A stretch of DNA of 64,000 nucleotides from an uncultured Porphyromonadaceae bacterium (lineage in GTDB: Bacteria > Bacteroidota > Bacteroidia > Bacteroidales > Muribaculaceae). The DNA is taken from the NCBI GenBank assembly GCA_948467675.1, contig CAOKFI010000010.1:1-64000 (forward strand). Direction: 5' to 3'. Under the pieces are notes generated by a model. That model worked only from the letters and a program-made list of their open reading frames with translations, did not search any database and had not been told where the DNA came from. The translations under genes were made by a program, and so were the position numbers. This document shows positions 19,800-28,813 of this stretch, piece by piece; the first letter of the stretch is position 1; every line of letters begins with the position of its first letter.

Positions 19800-22165
19800 T
19801 CGAACATGCCTTCGATCGATGATTCGGTCGGAGCCTCCTCGACAAATTCACCGAAGTACTCTTTCTCGCAGAGATCGATGTTGCCGGGAAATGTGAAACG
19901 GCTGTCCTGGGTATACGGAAGGCTCTTGTCGGCGTAGACCTTCGAGATGTATTTTCCGTATATAGGCAGAGCCATGGATGCTCCCTGTCCCTGAGCCATG
20001 CGGTTGAAGTGTATGTAGCGTTCGTCGCCGCCTACCCATACGCCGCTCACCAGATCGGGAGTGAATCCCATGAACCATCCGTCGGAGTTACTGTTGGTAG
20101 TACCAGTCTTGCCGCCCATCTGTGCGGTGATATTGTAGGGAGCGCGACGCAGACGGTTGCCTGTGCCGCTGTCTACTACGTTAAGCAGTATCGACAGTAT
20201 TTTGTAATACGCTTTCTGGCTGATTACATCGGTATGGCTGGGGGTGAATTCCGAGATCACATTTCCGTTGGCATCGGCTATTGAGGTCACGAACATAGGA
20301 TCGACGCGCATGCCCTTGTTGGCGAAAGCGGAGTAGGCTGTCACCATCTCCTTGACCGACACGTCGCAGGGACCGAGACAGAGCGAGATCACCGGATCGA
20401 GCCGGTTGGTGATGCCGTAGTTGTGCATGTTGCGCACGAGTGTGGCGGGATTGAGCTGGCTCATCAGACGGGCCGAGATCCAGTTGTTGGAGTTGGTGAG
20501 TGCCCAGCGCAGATCCACCATTTCGCCGATACGAGCGGTTCCGGCATTTCGCGGAGTCCAGGGACGCCCGACCTCGTCGTAGATAGTCGGTTGTTCGTTC
20601 AGGAACTCGTCGCACGGTGTATATCCCTCCTCCATGGCGTATGTGTAGAGAAACGGTTTTATGGTCGAGCCTATCTGACGGCGTCCGGTAGCTACCATGT
20701 CATATTGGAAAAACGAGAAGTTCGGGCCTCCAACGTAAGCCTTCACATAGCCGTTGCGCGGATCCATCGACATGAATCCGGCACGCAGGAAATGTTTGTG
20801 GTACATCAGGGAGTCGCGCGGCGACATCACAGTATCTACCACACCGTCGTATGAGAATACTTTCATCTCTACCGGCTCGTCGAATATCCGCTTTATCTCT
20901 GATTCGCTTTTTCCGGCATTGTGGAGTACGCGGTAGCGTTCAGTCTGCTTGACAGCATGGTCGATAAGACTCTGAAGCTGCGACGAGGACAGTTCTTCGC
21001 GGTTTGTAGTGTAGGGCGCACCGGCCACTCCTTTTTTCTCGCGGAAGAACTGCGGCTGCAGAGTGTTGGCCATGTGGCTTATCACAGCCTCCTCGGCATA
21101 TTGCTGCATACGGCTGTCTATGGTCGTATATATCTTGAGCCCGTCTGTGTAGAGGTCGTATTTCGATCCGTCGGGTTTGGGATTCTTGTCGACCCATCCG
21201 AAAAGCGGATTCGTTTCCCATGCTATGGAGTCATCGATATATTTTTGGTTTTCCCATGCCATATAGTTCTTGCGTTCCGGTTTGTGTGCGCGGAGTACGC
21301 GGCGCAGCTCCTCGCGGAAATATGGAGCCAGACCCTCTTTGTGGTCTACTTTGTGATAGTCGAGAACCAATGGCAGTGCCGACAGGGAATCAACTTCCGC
21401 ACGGGTAAGCATGCCGGCCTTGCACATCTGTTCGAGCACGATATTGCGGCGCTGCCTTGTGCGCTCGTTTTTCCGTATTGGATTGTAATACGACGGATTC
21501 TTTACCATTCCGACAAGCGTGGCCGCCTCCTCTATGCTCAGGTCTTTTGCGTCTTTGCCGAAATATATGTATGCCGCCGATTTGATACCCACCGCATTGT
21601 AGAGGAAATCGAACTGGTTGAGATACATTTTGATAATCTCGTCTTTCGAATAGAACCGCTCGAGTTTTACGGCGATCATCCATTCGATCGGTTTCTGAAG
21701 TGCCCGTTCGAATATGTTCTGGCTTGTGGGCGAATACAGCTGTTTGGCGAGCTGCTGTGTTATGGTAGAGCCGCCGCCGGCGTTCTTCTGTTGCATCAGC
21801 AAAGTCTTGACCATTACGCGCATGATAGCGCGGATATCGATGCCGGAATGATCCTTGAACCGTGAATCCTCAGTAGCTATGAGGGCGTCGATAACGTGTT
21901 GGGAGATTTCGTCGTAACTGGCATATACGCGGTTGCCGGTATTGCGGAAGTACCGGCCCAGTTCCTGCCCGTCGGCCGAATATACCACCGATGCGAATTT
22001 GTCTTTGGGGTTCTTGAGATCCTCGACCGGAGGCATGTATCCGATCTTGCCGTTATATATGAGCGCCAGCGCCAGGATAATGATTATGGTTCCTATGCCG
22101 AACAGGCTCCACAATGCTATTATTATCTTTTTGGTTCGGGGTGACTTGGTTTTATCTTGTGCCAT
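19796..22165 (-). CDS. Class A penicillin-binding protein (PBP1A-type)
   Basis: The 789-residue bifunctional peptidoglycan synthase has an N-terminal membrane anchor (about residues 12-34). The glycosyltransferase-51 domain shows EDSRFKDHSGID and GGGSTITQQLAKQLY, with the catalytic Glu in EDSRF. The transpeptidase domain has SxxK in GSTIKPFLY, SNN in LTNSNNW and KTGTT. The protein polymerises lipid II and crosslinks stem peptides in the periplasm. It is transcribed alone from a promoter at 22214-22221. The acidic tail (FVEEAPTESSIEGMFD) ends in the convergent overlap with the DUF6291 gene. Confidence 0.95.
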   Translation of the reverse strand: MAQDKTKSPRTKKIIIALWSLFGIGTIIIILALALIYNGKIGYMPPVEDLKNPKDKFASVVYSADGQELGRYFRNTGNRVYASYDEISQHVIDALIATEDSRFKDHSGIDIRAIMRVMVKTLLMQQKNAGGGSTITQQLAKQLYSPTSQNIFERALQKPIEWMIAVKLERFYSKDEIIKMYLNQFDFLYNAVGIKSAAYIYFGKDAKDLSIEEAATLVGMVKNPSYYNPIRKNERTRQRRNIVLEQMCKAGMLTRAEVDSLSALPLVLDYHKVDHKEGLAPYFREELRRVLRAHKPERKNYMAWENQKYIDDSIAWETNPLFGWVDKNPKPDGSKYDLYTDGLKIYTTIDSRMQQYAEEAVISHMANTLQPQFFREKKGVAGAPYTTNREELSSSQLQSLIDHAVKQTERYRVLHNAGKSESEIKRIFDEPVEMKVFSYDGVVDTVMSPRDSLMYHKHFLRAGFMSMDPRNGYVKAYVGGPNFSFFQYDMVATGRRQIGSTIKPFLYTYAMEEGYTPCDEFLNEQPTIYDEVGRPWTPRNAGTARIGEMVDLRWALTNSNNWISARLMSQLNPATLVRNMHNYGITNRLDPVISLCLGPCDVSVKEMVTAYSAFANKGMRVDPMFVTSIADANGNVISEFTPSHTDVISQKAYYKILSILLNVVDSGTGNRLRRAPYNITAQMGGKTGTTNSNSDGWFMGFTPDLVSGVWVGGDERYIHFNRMAQGQGASMALPIYGKYISKVYADKSLPYTQDSRFTFPGNIDLCEKEYFGEFVEEAPTESSIEGMFD

Positions 22166-22213
22166 AAATGTATGCTGTTAGTATCCTGTCCGGAAACAGG
22201 TTCGTTTGATTTG

Positions 22214-22221
22214 CAAATTTA
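22214..22221 (-). promoter_or_regulatory. -7 box for the PBP1A gene
   Basis: The minus strand reads TAAATTTG, a perfect TAnnTTTG, 48 bp before the ATG at 22165. It faces away from the plus-strand promoter at 22275-22282. Confidence 0.7.
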
Positions 22222-22274
22222 CCGTGTTTGCCGTAATTATCCAAACAGAGCTTTTTTATTCACTTAATTTGCCG

Positions 22275-22282
22275 TACCTTTG
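22275..22282 (+). promoter_or_regulatory. -7 box for the PorT-like barrel gene
   Basis: TACCTTTG matches TAnnTTTG and lies 31 bp before the ATG at 22314, divergent from the PBP1A promoter. Transcription from here excludes upstream in-frame start codons. Confidence 0.7.
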
Positions 22283-22313
22283 TCTTTGCAAATTAAAAAA
22301 CAGACTTAAACAG

Positions 22314-22931
22314 ATGAAGAAGATCATAGCCGCCATATTGGTGATGATAACGCTCTTCGGAGCCGATAAAGTTGCTGCCCAGTTCCGTTACGGTCCGATG
22401 GTGGGTATAGATATTACGAATCTGACTTTCAAGCAGGATCTCTTTACCGTAGACCAGAGTGTGGGATACAGTGCCGGTCTGGCTACGGAACTTATGTTTC
22501 CGGGTATCGGATTCGGTATCGATGCAGGGTTCTTCTATGCGCAGCGAGGTGCCACAATGCATCTTGGCGAGAAGAAGATATGGGCGTCGCAGGGTTACGG
22601 CAATACCCGCTCTTACCTCCATTACATCCAGATTCCGATTCATCTCCGGTTCAAGTATACCAATCTCAACGGACTGGAGGATTATGTGGCTCCGTACGTG
22701 TTCGGCGGTCCTGAATTTCTGATACTGGCTGCCCACAACAAGGTTCCGGCTCTCAGCTATGCCGGCGGCGATATCGGTCTTGCAGCCGGTATCGGTGTTG
22801 AACTCTTCCGTCGCTGGCAGGTCAGCGCAAGCTATACCTGGGGTATGTCGTTCGCCCTTAAAACCGTGTTGCTCGACAATTTCAGCGCGCGTAACCGTTC
22901 TTGGGACGTACGTGTCGCCTATATGTTCTGA
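22314..22931 (+). CDS. PorT-like outer-membrane beta-barrel protein
   Basis: The 205-residue protein has a signal peptide (MKKIIAAILVMITLFGADKVAAQ). Alternating hydrophobic and polar strands with glycine and aromatic residues (RYGPMVGIDITNLTF, YLHYIQIPIHLRFKY) end in an aromatic residue (VRVAYMF), as expected for an 8-stranded barrel inserted by the BAM machinery. The pattern fits the PorT/outer_membrane_beta-barrel families common in Bacteroidota. The ATG at 22314 is set by the promoter position and signal peptide. No specific function can be given. Confidence 0.85.
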   Translation: MKKIIAAILVMITLFGADKVAAQFRYGPMVGIDITNLTFKQDLFTVDQSVGYSAGLATELMFPGIGFGIDAGFFYAQRGATMHLGEKKIWASQGYGNTRSYLHYIQIPIHLRFKYTNLNGLEDYVAPYVFGGPEFLILAAHNKVPALSYAGGDIGLAAGIGVELFRRWQVSASYTWGMSFALKTVLLDNFSARNRSWDVRVAYMF

Positions 22932-22941
22932 GAGCAAGTCT

Positions 22942-23388
22942 CTATAATTCCGTATATGCCGGTATTTCCGGTATGAAGCAGTACTGTCTGTGCGCGTAGT
23001 CGATACGGCAGCAGTAGTGGCGCAGGCCGTTCGACACGATCAGATAACGGGCCTGCAATACCATGTTGTAGCGTGCTATCTGGTCGAATGTGCGTTGGCT
23101 CACAGTCACCGACGGCGCTTTGTATTCCACGATTACCAAAGGCTTGCCTGTGCGGTCGAACACCACGGTATCGCACCGGCGGGATGTGCCGTTGAGGGTT
23201 ATGCCTATTTCGTTGGCCATAAGTCCGGCCGGATAGCCGCGGTAAGATATCAGAAAAGACACGAAATGCTGCCGGACTATCTCCTCGGGGGTGGCCGCAA
23301 CATATTTTCTCCTTAGAGGGTCGAATACTTTGTCTCCGTCGGCCGACGGCTTTATGTCGAGTCTGGTTTCAGGCAGGTTGAGGTTCAT
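22942..23388 (-). CDS. HsdR N-terminal-domain-like protein (HSDR_N_2)
   Basis: The 148-residue protein resembles the N-terminal nuclease-like domain of type I restriction R subunits: GYPAGLMANEIGITLNG, RRCDTVVFD and PLVIVEYKAPS. The arrangement D...(E)xK (CDTVVFD, then VEYKAP) fits a PD-(D/E)xK nuclease core. No helicase, HsdM or HsdS gene is nearby, so it is not a restriction system; stand-alone versions beside holA occur in Bacteroidota. The function is unknown. It is divergent from holA, with 94 bp between the starts. Confidence 0.8.
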   Translation of the reverse strand: MNLNLPETRLDIKPSADGDKVFDPLRRKYVAATPEEIVRQHFVSFLISYRGYPAGLMANEIGITLNGTSRRCDTVVFDRTGKPLVIVEYKAPSVTVSQRTFDQIARYNMVLQARYLIVSNGLRHYCCRIDYAHRQYCFIPEIPAYTEL

Positions 23389-23482
23389 GTCGCAGTTGCG
23401 TGCAATGGAAATTTTCCGTAAATTTACAGCAAAATACTAATCTTGCAAAATACCGGGCTATAGACGCGGCATCAATATATAG

Positions 23483-24523
23483 ATGGCAACACCCACAGCT
23501 ACATTTGAAGGCATAAGGTCGCAACTGAAAAACCGTAAGTATGCGCCGATATATATACTCCATGGTGAGGAAGGTTTCTTTATCGATGAGCTTGTAAAGG
23601 AATTCGAGGCTATTGTCGCTCCTGAAGAGAGGGATTTCAATCTGTATACGCTGTATGCGCCGCAGGTCGATATGGGTACGGTGATGGATGTCTGCCGGCG
23701 TTATCCTATGATGGCCGACTATCAGGTGGTGATACTCAAAGAGGCGCAGGCCATACGGTCGGACGACCTTAACCAGCTGCACCATTATGCGGAACACCTG
23801 TCGTCGTCGACAATCCTGGTTGTCTGCTGCCGCGGGGTGGCTGTGAAAGCCAAGGATCTGGTCGCTTCCACGGTTGCCGCAGGAGGTGTTGTGTTCGAGT
23901 CGAAAAAACTCAATGATTCGCGCACGGCATCGGCCATAAGCCAGTTCATAAAGGAACGCGGACTTAATATCGAGCCGAAAGGGCTGGCCATGTTGCGCGA
24001 TTATGTCGGTTCGGATCTGTCGCGTCTGTACAATGAAATCGATAAGCTCACCATCGCTCTCGGAGCCAATGCCACTGTGACTCCGGAAAGCATCGAGCGC
24101 CACATAGGGGTGAGCAAGGATTACAATAACTTCGAATTGCTCGATGCCGTGTCGCGTAAGGATGCCGTGACTGTATTCAAGGTCATAGAGTATTTCCGCC
24201 GGAATCCGAAAAGCAATCCTACGGTCATGACCTCGTCGCAGTTGTTCCGCTATTTTTCGAATCTGCTGATAGCCTGGTTTACTCCTGACCGCAGCGACAG
24301 CTCGCTTATGGCGGCGCTCGGGTTCAAGTCGGCGTATGCGTTGCGCAGTTACCGCGAGGGAATGCGTTGCTACAATGCCTGGCAGACGATCGAGATAATC
24401 TCGGCCATACGTAAGTTCGACACAGCGTCGAAAGGCATCGACAGCCGTTCGGATGAATATGATCTGTTGAGAGAGCTGATGTTCCGCATTCTGAATGCAA
24501 GAGGAGACATCGCAACGCGCTGA
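23483..24523 (+). CDS. holA: DNA polymerase III subunit delta
   Basis: The delta subunit of the clamp loader opens the beta clamp. The 346-residue protein starts with the family pattern APIYILHGEEGFFIDELVKEF and shows the AAA+-like fold segments DYQVVILKEAQ and DYVGSDLSRLYNEIDKL, followed by the C-terminal collar domain. Length is normal. It ends 4 bp from the convergent barrel gene. A -7-like TAATCTTG lies about 30 bp before the start. Confidence 0.93.
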   Translation: MATPTATFEGIRSQLKNRKYAPIYILHGEEGFFIDELVKEFEAIVAPEERDFNLYTLYAPQVDMGTVMDVCRRYPMMADYQVVILKEAQAIRSDDLNQLHHYAEHLSSSTILVVCCRGVAVKAKDLVASTVAAGGVVFESKKLNDSRTASAISQFIKERGLNIEPKGLAMLRDYVGSDLSRLYNEIDKLTIALGANATVTPESIERHIGVSKDYNNFELLDAVSRKDAVTVFKVIEYFRRNPKSNPTVMTSSQLFRYFSNLLIAWFTPDRSDSSLMAALGFKSAYALRSYREGMRCYNAWQTIEIISAIRKFDTASKGIDSRSDEYDLLRELMFRILNARGDIATR

Positions 24524-24527
24524 CAGT

Positions 24528-25226
24528 CTATTTTATACGGAACATATAACCGAGACACACCATTACCGACATGCTGCGCGAGGCGGCGAATGTATCGGCT
24601 TTGGATGCCGGGAATATGTTGCCGAGGCCATAATAGAACCGGCCTTCGAGCAGTATTGAATTACGGCGGTTGACAAATACTTCAATACCTGCACCTGCCG
24701 ATATACCGTAGTCGAATTTGTTTTTGACCGGAGTATACATCTGTTCTGTCATGCGGTTGTGCATGGGAAATCCTGCCACTGCTGCCGGATTGGTGTAGTC
24801 GAAATTGGATTTGATACCGGATGCTATCATGTAGCTTATTTCCGGGCCGAGATTGAAGAATCCCTTGACTCGGCGGCTTCCGAAATATATGTGCGTGAGC
24901 AGCGGAATCTGTATGTAGGTGAGTGTGCGCTGATACTGGAACGGAAGATCTTCAAAATTCTCTTTCCATCCCCGCTGCTCCACGTTGAGCTCCGCTATGA
25001 TGCCGAAATTTCGTTCCTCGGTATAGCGGAACGATACGCCGGCCATTCCTCCCATAAGCATCGACTGGCGTATGCCCGGAGAGAAACTCATCTGCGACAA
25101 TGTGACACCGGCTTTTCCTCCTATCGATACGTTAGGGGAGTAGTATCGTTGTGCGTCGGCGCTGACTGCCGCCGTCATCGTCAGGACTGCAGTCAGTATC
25201 TGCTTTAGGATAATCTGGAATCTCAC
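24528..25226 (-). CDS. PorT-family outer-membrane beta-barrel protein
   Basis: The 232-residue protein has a signal peptide that ends AAVSADAQ and barrel-type strands (ISYMIASGIKSNF, GISAGAGIEVFVN, VMVCLGYMFRIK). The architecture is like the protein at 22314, but the two differ enough to be separate paralogues. It lies 12 bp downstream of the LysM gene and is probably co-transcribed with it, suggesting a shared cell-wall or outer-membrane role. Confidence 0.86.
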   Translation of the reverse strand: MRFQIILKQILTAVLTMTAAVSADAQRYYSPNVSIGGKAGVTLSQMSFSPGIRQSMLMGGMAGVSFRYTEERNFGIIAELNVEQRGWKENFEDLPFQYQRTLTYIQIPLLTHIYFGSRRVKGFFNLGPEISYMIASGIKSNFDYTNPAAVAGFPMHNRMTEQMYTPVKNKFDYGISAGAGIEVFVNRRNSILLEGRFYYGLGNIFPASKADTFAASRSMSVMVCLGYMFRIK

Positions 25227-25238
25227 TTCGCTGTCCGG

Positions 25239-27011
25239 TTATAGTACTACTTTGTCGATCTGGCCGTCGGGCAGGAAATATATGAAATACAGAGACTCAT
25301 TGATCAGTCCGCTGTGTGCCTGCTGGTTGATGAGATCGAAACCGCTCTGTAGACCATGATATACGAAGTTCTTCTCGCCGAGATCCTCGCCGGGGGTCGA
25401 TGTCAGAGCTTTGAGTATCCACATGCCCATGTCGTATCCCAGCGTTCCCTGCATGGGGGCGGTAGGAGTCATCGGGCTTCCGTACCATTCCTGGAAACGG
25501 CGTTCGAGATGACGTGTGCGGTAGTTGTCAGGATCGGACACGAAGCGGGAGTATATCACTGCATTCATCTGGTGGAGTTTCTGGGCTACGTCGCCACGCA
25601 GGATTATCCATTCCGGATAGCCGAACAGCCTTACATTGTCGGGATCTGCCATCGAGTTGCGCTTTTCGAGCATGGAGGGGAGCAGCCGCAGCAGCTCGGC
25701 GCGTGATCCGGATGACGGTACAAATACGTATTGTCTGTCTGGCTCCATCCATCCGATATCGTCGGGACGCAGTGATCCGGAATATGCTACTTCGCGGTAT
25801 TCGATACTGTCGGCGTTCAGTTTTTTCCGCATTGCGTCGACAAAGGCTTTCTTATCACCGTCGCCTTCTCTGTTGACAAGCAGTACCGGAGTGTATCCGT
25901 CGAAGCGGCTGATAAAATTGCTGATGGCTTTCTCGTACATCAGTTCATGAGGGATGTTGGCGTTGACAAGGCACGGATGCTGCAGGTAGCTGTTGTTCTT
26001 TACCGCAAACATGTTTATGATTGTCGCGTTGGTTCCGTCGGCAAACTGAGCTATGCTTTCGATCTGTGCGGAATCTTCGGGCGCTATTATCACATCCATG
26101 ATATCCATCTCCGGACGGGATAGAATAGCCTCGACGGTGTCTGGATTGCCGGCGGTATCGTAGGCATGTATATGGATGGGTGTCTCAGACGAACGCAGCG
26201 TATCCACGGCCATAAGCAGCCCTTTGTAAAAGTCGGTATACAGTTGAGCCTGTTTGGATATTTTGGGCTCGTCGAGCATAAAAGGCAGCATCACGGCTAT
26301 ATCTATGCGTCCGTTATACCGTGGTGAATCCTCGGCAGGGCAGATGGTGTCGCTGTCGGCGGTGGCTATACTGTCGGCAACTATCTCGAATGTGTCGGGT
26401 ATGTCGCGCGGTATGTGGGCTGTCTGGGAGGGTATGTCGCGCAGATTGCCGGACTGCATGACGGGCTCCGGTTCATGGAACTGCGGCGCCGGTACCGGTT
26501 CGCCGTTGACTGCCAGATCGGGGAGCACTACTGACGGATCTTCCACCTGTGGCTGAGGTGTCTCGGATCCGTCGTATATGACCAGTATGGATCCGGCTTT
26601 CAGGCCGTCACGCACTGAAGGGTTGAGCTCTGTCAGCCTTTCGGTGGTCACATTATGCCGTTTTGCTATCGAATAGAGAGTCTCGCCTTTGGATACCTTG
26701 TATGTGAGGCGGCCGTTGACAGCCTGTTGCGATGTGTTGTCAGCCTTTGTGCTGTCGAATTCGGATGTGGGGAAATACAGGGTATCGCCTGCGCGTAATC
26801 CGTCGGCAGCCGACGGGTTGTATTTTACGATGTCGCCGCGGTTTATTCCCAGTTTGTTGGTGAGGGAATATATCGTTTCCTTTGGCTGTATGCGGTAATA
26901 GTAATACTGCTTGCCATTCACGGTCTTGACCGGGAGATCCAATGCCGCGGCTCCGGAAGCTGTAGAAGCTATGGCGAGCGCTACCGAAAAATGTTTTAAT
27001 TGCTTAAACAT
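25239..27011 (-). CDS. Secreted protein with two LysM domains and a periplasmic-binding-protein fold
   Basis: The gene encodes 590 residues. A signal peptide is followed by LysM domain 1 (about 38-82, YYYYRIQPKETIYSLTNKLG) and LysM domain 2 (about 105-150, TYKVSKGETLYSIAKRHNV), then a Pro/Glu-rich linker. From about 235 to 590 comes a type I periplasmic-binding-protein fold (RIDIAVMLPFMLDEP...FYKGLLMAVDTLR), like the amino-acid or leucine-binding receptors of ABC importers. LysM binds peptidoglycan glycan chains, so the binding fold would be tethered to the cell wall. No ABC transporter is adjacent. The ligand is unknown. Confidence 0.86.
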   Translation of the reverse strand: MFKQLKHFSVALAIASTASGAAALDLPVKTVNGKQYYYYRIQPKETIYSLTNKLGINRGDIVKYNPSAADGLRAGDTLYFPTSEFDSTKADNTSQQAVNGRLTYKVSKGETLYSIAKRHNVTTERLTELNPSVRDGLKAGSILVIYDGSETPQPQVEDPSVVLPDLAVNGEPVPAPQFHEPEPVMQSGNLRDIPSQTAHIPRDIPDTFEIVADSIATADSDTICPAEDSPRYNGRIDIAVMLPFMLDEPKISKQAQLYTDFYKGLLMAVDTLRSSETPIHIHAYDTAGNPDTVEAILSRPEMDIMDVIIAPEDSAQIESIAQFADGTNATIINMFAVKNNSYLQHPCLVNANIPHELMYEKAISNFISRFDGYTPVLLVNREGDGDKKAFVDAMRKKLNADSIEYREVAYSGSLRPDDIGWMEPDRQYVFVPSSGSRAELLRLLPSMLEKRNSMADPDNVRLFGYPEWIILRGDVAQKLHQMNAVIYSRFVSDPDNYRTRHLERRFQEWYGSPMTPTAPMQGTLGYDMGMWILKALTSTPGEDLGEKNFVYHGLQSGFDLINQQAHSGLINESLYFIYFLPDGQIDKVVL

Positions 27012-27043
27012 CCGATCGTTTTGTTTTGAATGATTCTGACTGA

Positions 27044-27051
27044 CAAAGGTA
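27044..27051 (-). promoter_or_regulatory. -7 box for the LysM gene
   Basis: The minus strand reads TACCTTTG, a perfect TAnnTTTG, 32 bp before the ATG at 27011. It probably drives the LysM gene and the barrel gene downstream. Confidence 0.7.
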
Positions 27052-27112
27052 GCGCCTTTGGCTTAAATATGCAATAGCCTCAATTCACCTGCCGGAGCCG
27101 CTGCAAGCGGTA

Positions 27113-28198
27113 TCACTCGGCGGTGATACCGTATCCGGAAAGTATGTCGAGGATAGGCTGACGGATGGAATTCATCCAGTTGTAATATCCCAAGTCGGAC
27201 GGGTGGATTTTGTCGGTGCATGAATATCCGTCGGTATCGGTCACCGGATATATGAGATATATGTTCGGGTCTGTCTCCATGGCTTTGCGCACCATTTCTT
27301 CGGAGAGAGCCATTTTTTCGGATTCGGCTTTGTCTGTTTTGGTGTTGAAGTTGCGTCCTCCGCGATATATCGTCTGCTGGAATATCAGTGGCGTTTTGGG
27401 ATGTTTGGCGCGGATGGTGCTTACGAAATCGGTGAATCGTTCGCGGATCTCCTTGGCCGACGGGTTTGAGAATGCGTCGAATACGAATGCGTCGGCATCG
27501 GTGTCGGCCAGCATCCGTGCATAGCTCTGCTGCAGTTTGGAGTTGCCTGCCATGCCGAGTGCTCTTACGTCAAATCCGGTTGCCCGCTGTAGCTGTAGCG
27601 GATAAGCCATGCCGGAACGGTTGGCGGAAGTGCCGTGTGTGAAACTGGATCCCCAGAACACGATTTTGTGTCTGAACGGGTTGGGGGCGGCTTCTATAGT
27701 GGCGTCAGGATCGACTCCTACGTAAATCTCGTCGATTATGCTGCGCAGAGGCAGATACAGCAGACATTCTTTCATGCCGGGAGTCATATCTGACACGAGA
27801 GTTACGGCTTCGCCCTTATCGGAGGGCAGGCCCGATCCGGCATACATCCATTTGCCGTCGCGTTTGATATAGAGGTCGCAGCCGGCCATGGCTATGTTGG
27901 TGGTATTGTAGCCGGTGACGCGGCGTTTGTAGTCGATGTTGGCGAGTATGCGTTCGCTGTCGGTGTTGAACACAAGAGCCATGCCGGCCGGAGTCTGGTT
28001 CAGATACTGTCGCTGGTAGTCGGTAAAACCGTCGTATTTGATTGTGTCGATACGCGCGTAGCGGTCGGGAGTGGGGGCGGCTTTGCCTATGAGTGTCAAC
28101 TGTTTGCCGGGAATGAATTTGGTGTCATCGGCGGCATTGGCGGTCATAGCCGCTGCCATCAGGACAATAGCTGTAGTAAATACACCAGATAATTTCAT
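27113..28198 (-). CDS. SGNH/GDSL-family secreted hydrolase
   Basis: The 361-residue protein has a signal peptide (MKLSGVFTTAIVLMAAAMTANA). An N-terminal beta-sandwich of about 150 residues precedes an SGNH hydrolase domain with nucleophile Ser in FWGSSFTHG, the Gly block near LGMAGNSK, the Asn-like block in FDAFSNPSAKE and the C-terminal DKIHPSDLGYYNW that carries the Asp and His. It is probably a periplasmic carbohydrate or acyl esterase. A 9-bp inverted repeat (27108-27131) overlaps the stop codon. It is transcribed alone from 28287-28294. Confidence 0.85.
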   Translation of the reverse strand: MKLSGVFTTAIVLMAAAMTANAADDTKFIPGKQLTLIGKAAPTPDRYARIDTIKYDGFTDYQRQYLNQTPAGMALVFNTDSERILANIDYKRRVTGYNTTNIAMAGCDLYIKRDGKWMYAGSGLPSDKGEAVTLVSDMTPGMKECLLYLPLRSIIDEIYVGVDPDATIEAAPNPFRHKIVFWGSSFTHGTSANRSGMAYPLQLQRATGFDVRALGMAGNSKLQQSYARMLADTDADAFVFDAFSNPSAKEIRERFTDFVSTIRAKHPKTPLIFQQTIYRGGRNFNTKTDKAESEKMALSEEMVRKAMETDPNIYLIYPVTDTDGYSCTDKIHPSDLGYYNWMNSIRQPILDILSGYGITAE

Positions 28199-28286
28199 GA
28201 TTGGTGAACTGAATTTAATTAGGTTAGTAATAACGGGTATTTATCTTCGTCAGGATTGTCAGCGTGTATTATCCTTCAGTAGGATG

Positions 28287-28294
28287 CAAATATA
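28287..28294 (-). promoter_or_regulatory. -7 box for the SGNH hydrolase gene
   Basis: The minus strand reads TATATTTG, a perfect match to TAnnTTTG, 89 bp before the start at 28198. This gives a leader of about 80 bases. Confidence 0.6.
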
Positions 28295-28813
28295 GCGATT
28301 CTGATTAAATTCACAAAGAGTAGGACTAACACGGACGCGGAAATGTCGTGAGTTTTTGGCTGTGTAGTTAAACCTTCGGGAGCGCTTGCGTTTTCCTGCG
28401 CATTTACGATGCGTCTCGTCAGGTACAGGCATCGGTGTCGGCGGTGAGGAGCCGGGTCGGAGATCCGGTGGGGCAGGAAAAGATGAGCACGCTGCGTAGC
28501 TTGCTATGTGAGATATTATTGCGAAATCAGTCATTTATAAAATAAATTGAATAATTGTTTGGAAATTTAATTAAAAGTTATTATATTTATGATACTGCAA
28601 TACAAGTTCATACACAATATATAATAAGTATCCTGTGAATAAAACAAAATCTACTAGACCCAAATGCAAGAACGATTGGTGCGGCAAACGTCAGTTTCTG
28701 CCTTATGTCCGTCAGGTAATCCATCTGTATGGATCTTGTCTATAATATTATTCCCTAAGAAGTAACGATAATCGTTATAAATAAACATTTATTAATCTAC
28801 TAATTTCAGTATC
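28295..28813. other. Intergenic region upstream of the RiPP island
   Basis: About 520 bp hold no gene that can be supported. The left part (to about 28530) has the base composition of the host chromosome. The right part is strongly AT-rich, like the peptide and maturase genes that follow. A GTG-initiated frame at 28635-28745 (36 residues, three cysteines) exists but has no further support. A 15-bp palindrome (28763-28777) lies just before the precursor gene. No clear TAnnTTTG box was found on the plus strand. Confidence 0.6.
28763..28777. promoter_or_regulatory. 15-bp palindrome, possible operator of the RiPP operon
   Basis: TAACGAT and ATCGTTA flank a central A, giving a perfect dyad 36 bp before the precursor ATG. 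The position and size fit a binding site for a dimeric regulator. No regulator gene lies in the island, so the partner is unknown. Confidence 0.45.

Noticed and set aside
20921..21865. A 314-residue open frame antisense to the PBP1A gene
   Set aside because: It covers the glycosyltransferase domain region of PBP1A, whose catalytic motifs are intact on the other strand. The composition is shadow-like.
22942..23388. A type I restriction-modification system
   Set aside because: Only an HsdR-N-like domain is present; HsdM, HsdS and the helicase part are missing in the neighbourhood.
27108..27131. A 9-bp inverted repeat over the SGNH hydrolase stop codon as a terminator
   Set aside because: It includes the stop codon and has no T-run on the minus strand, so it was not listed as a terminator.
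28259..28534. A 91-residue minus-strand frame upstream of the RiPP island
   Set aside because: It has no start context or domain and runs over the SGNH hydrolase promoter.
28635..28745. A GTG-initiated 36-residue frame with three cysteines before the precursor, considered as a second precursor
   Set aside because: It has no Gly-Gly leader, no ATG and no resemblance to the precursor. The cysteines alone do not support it.
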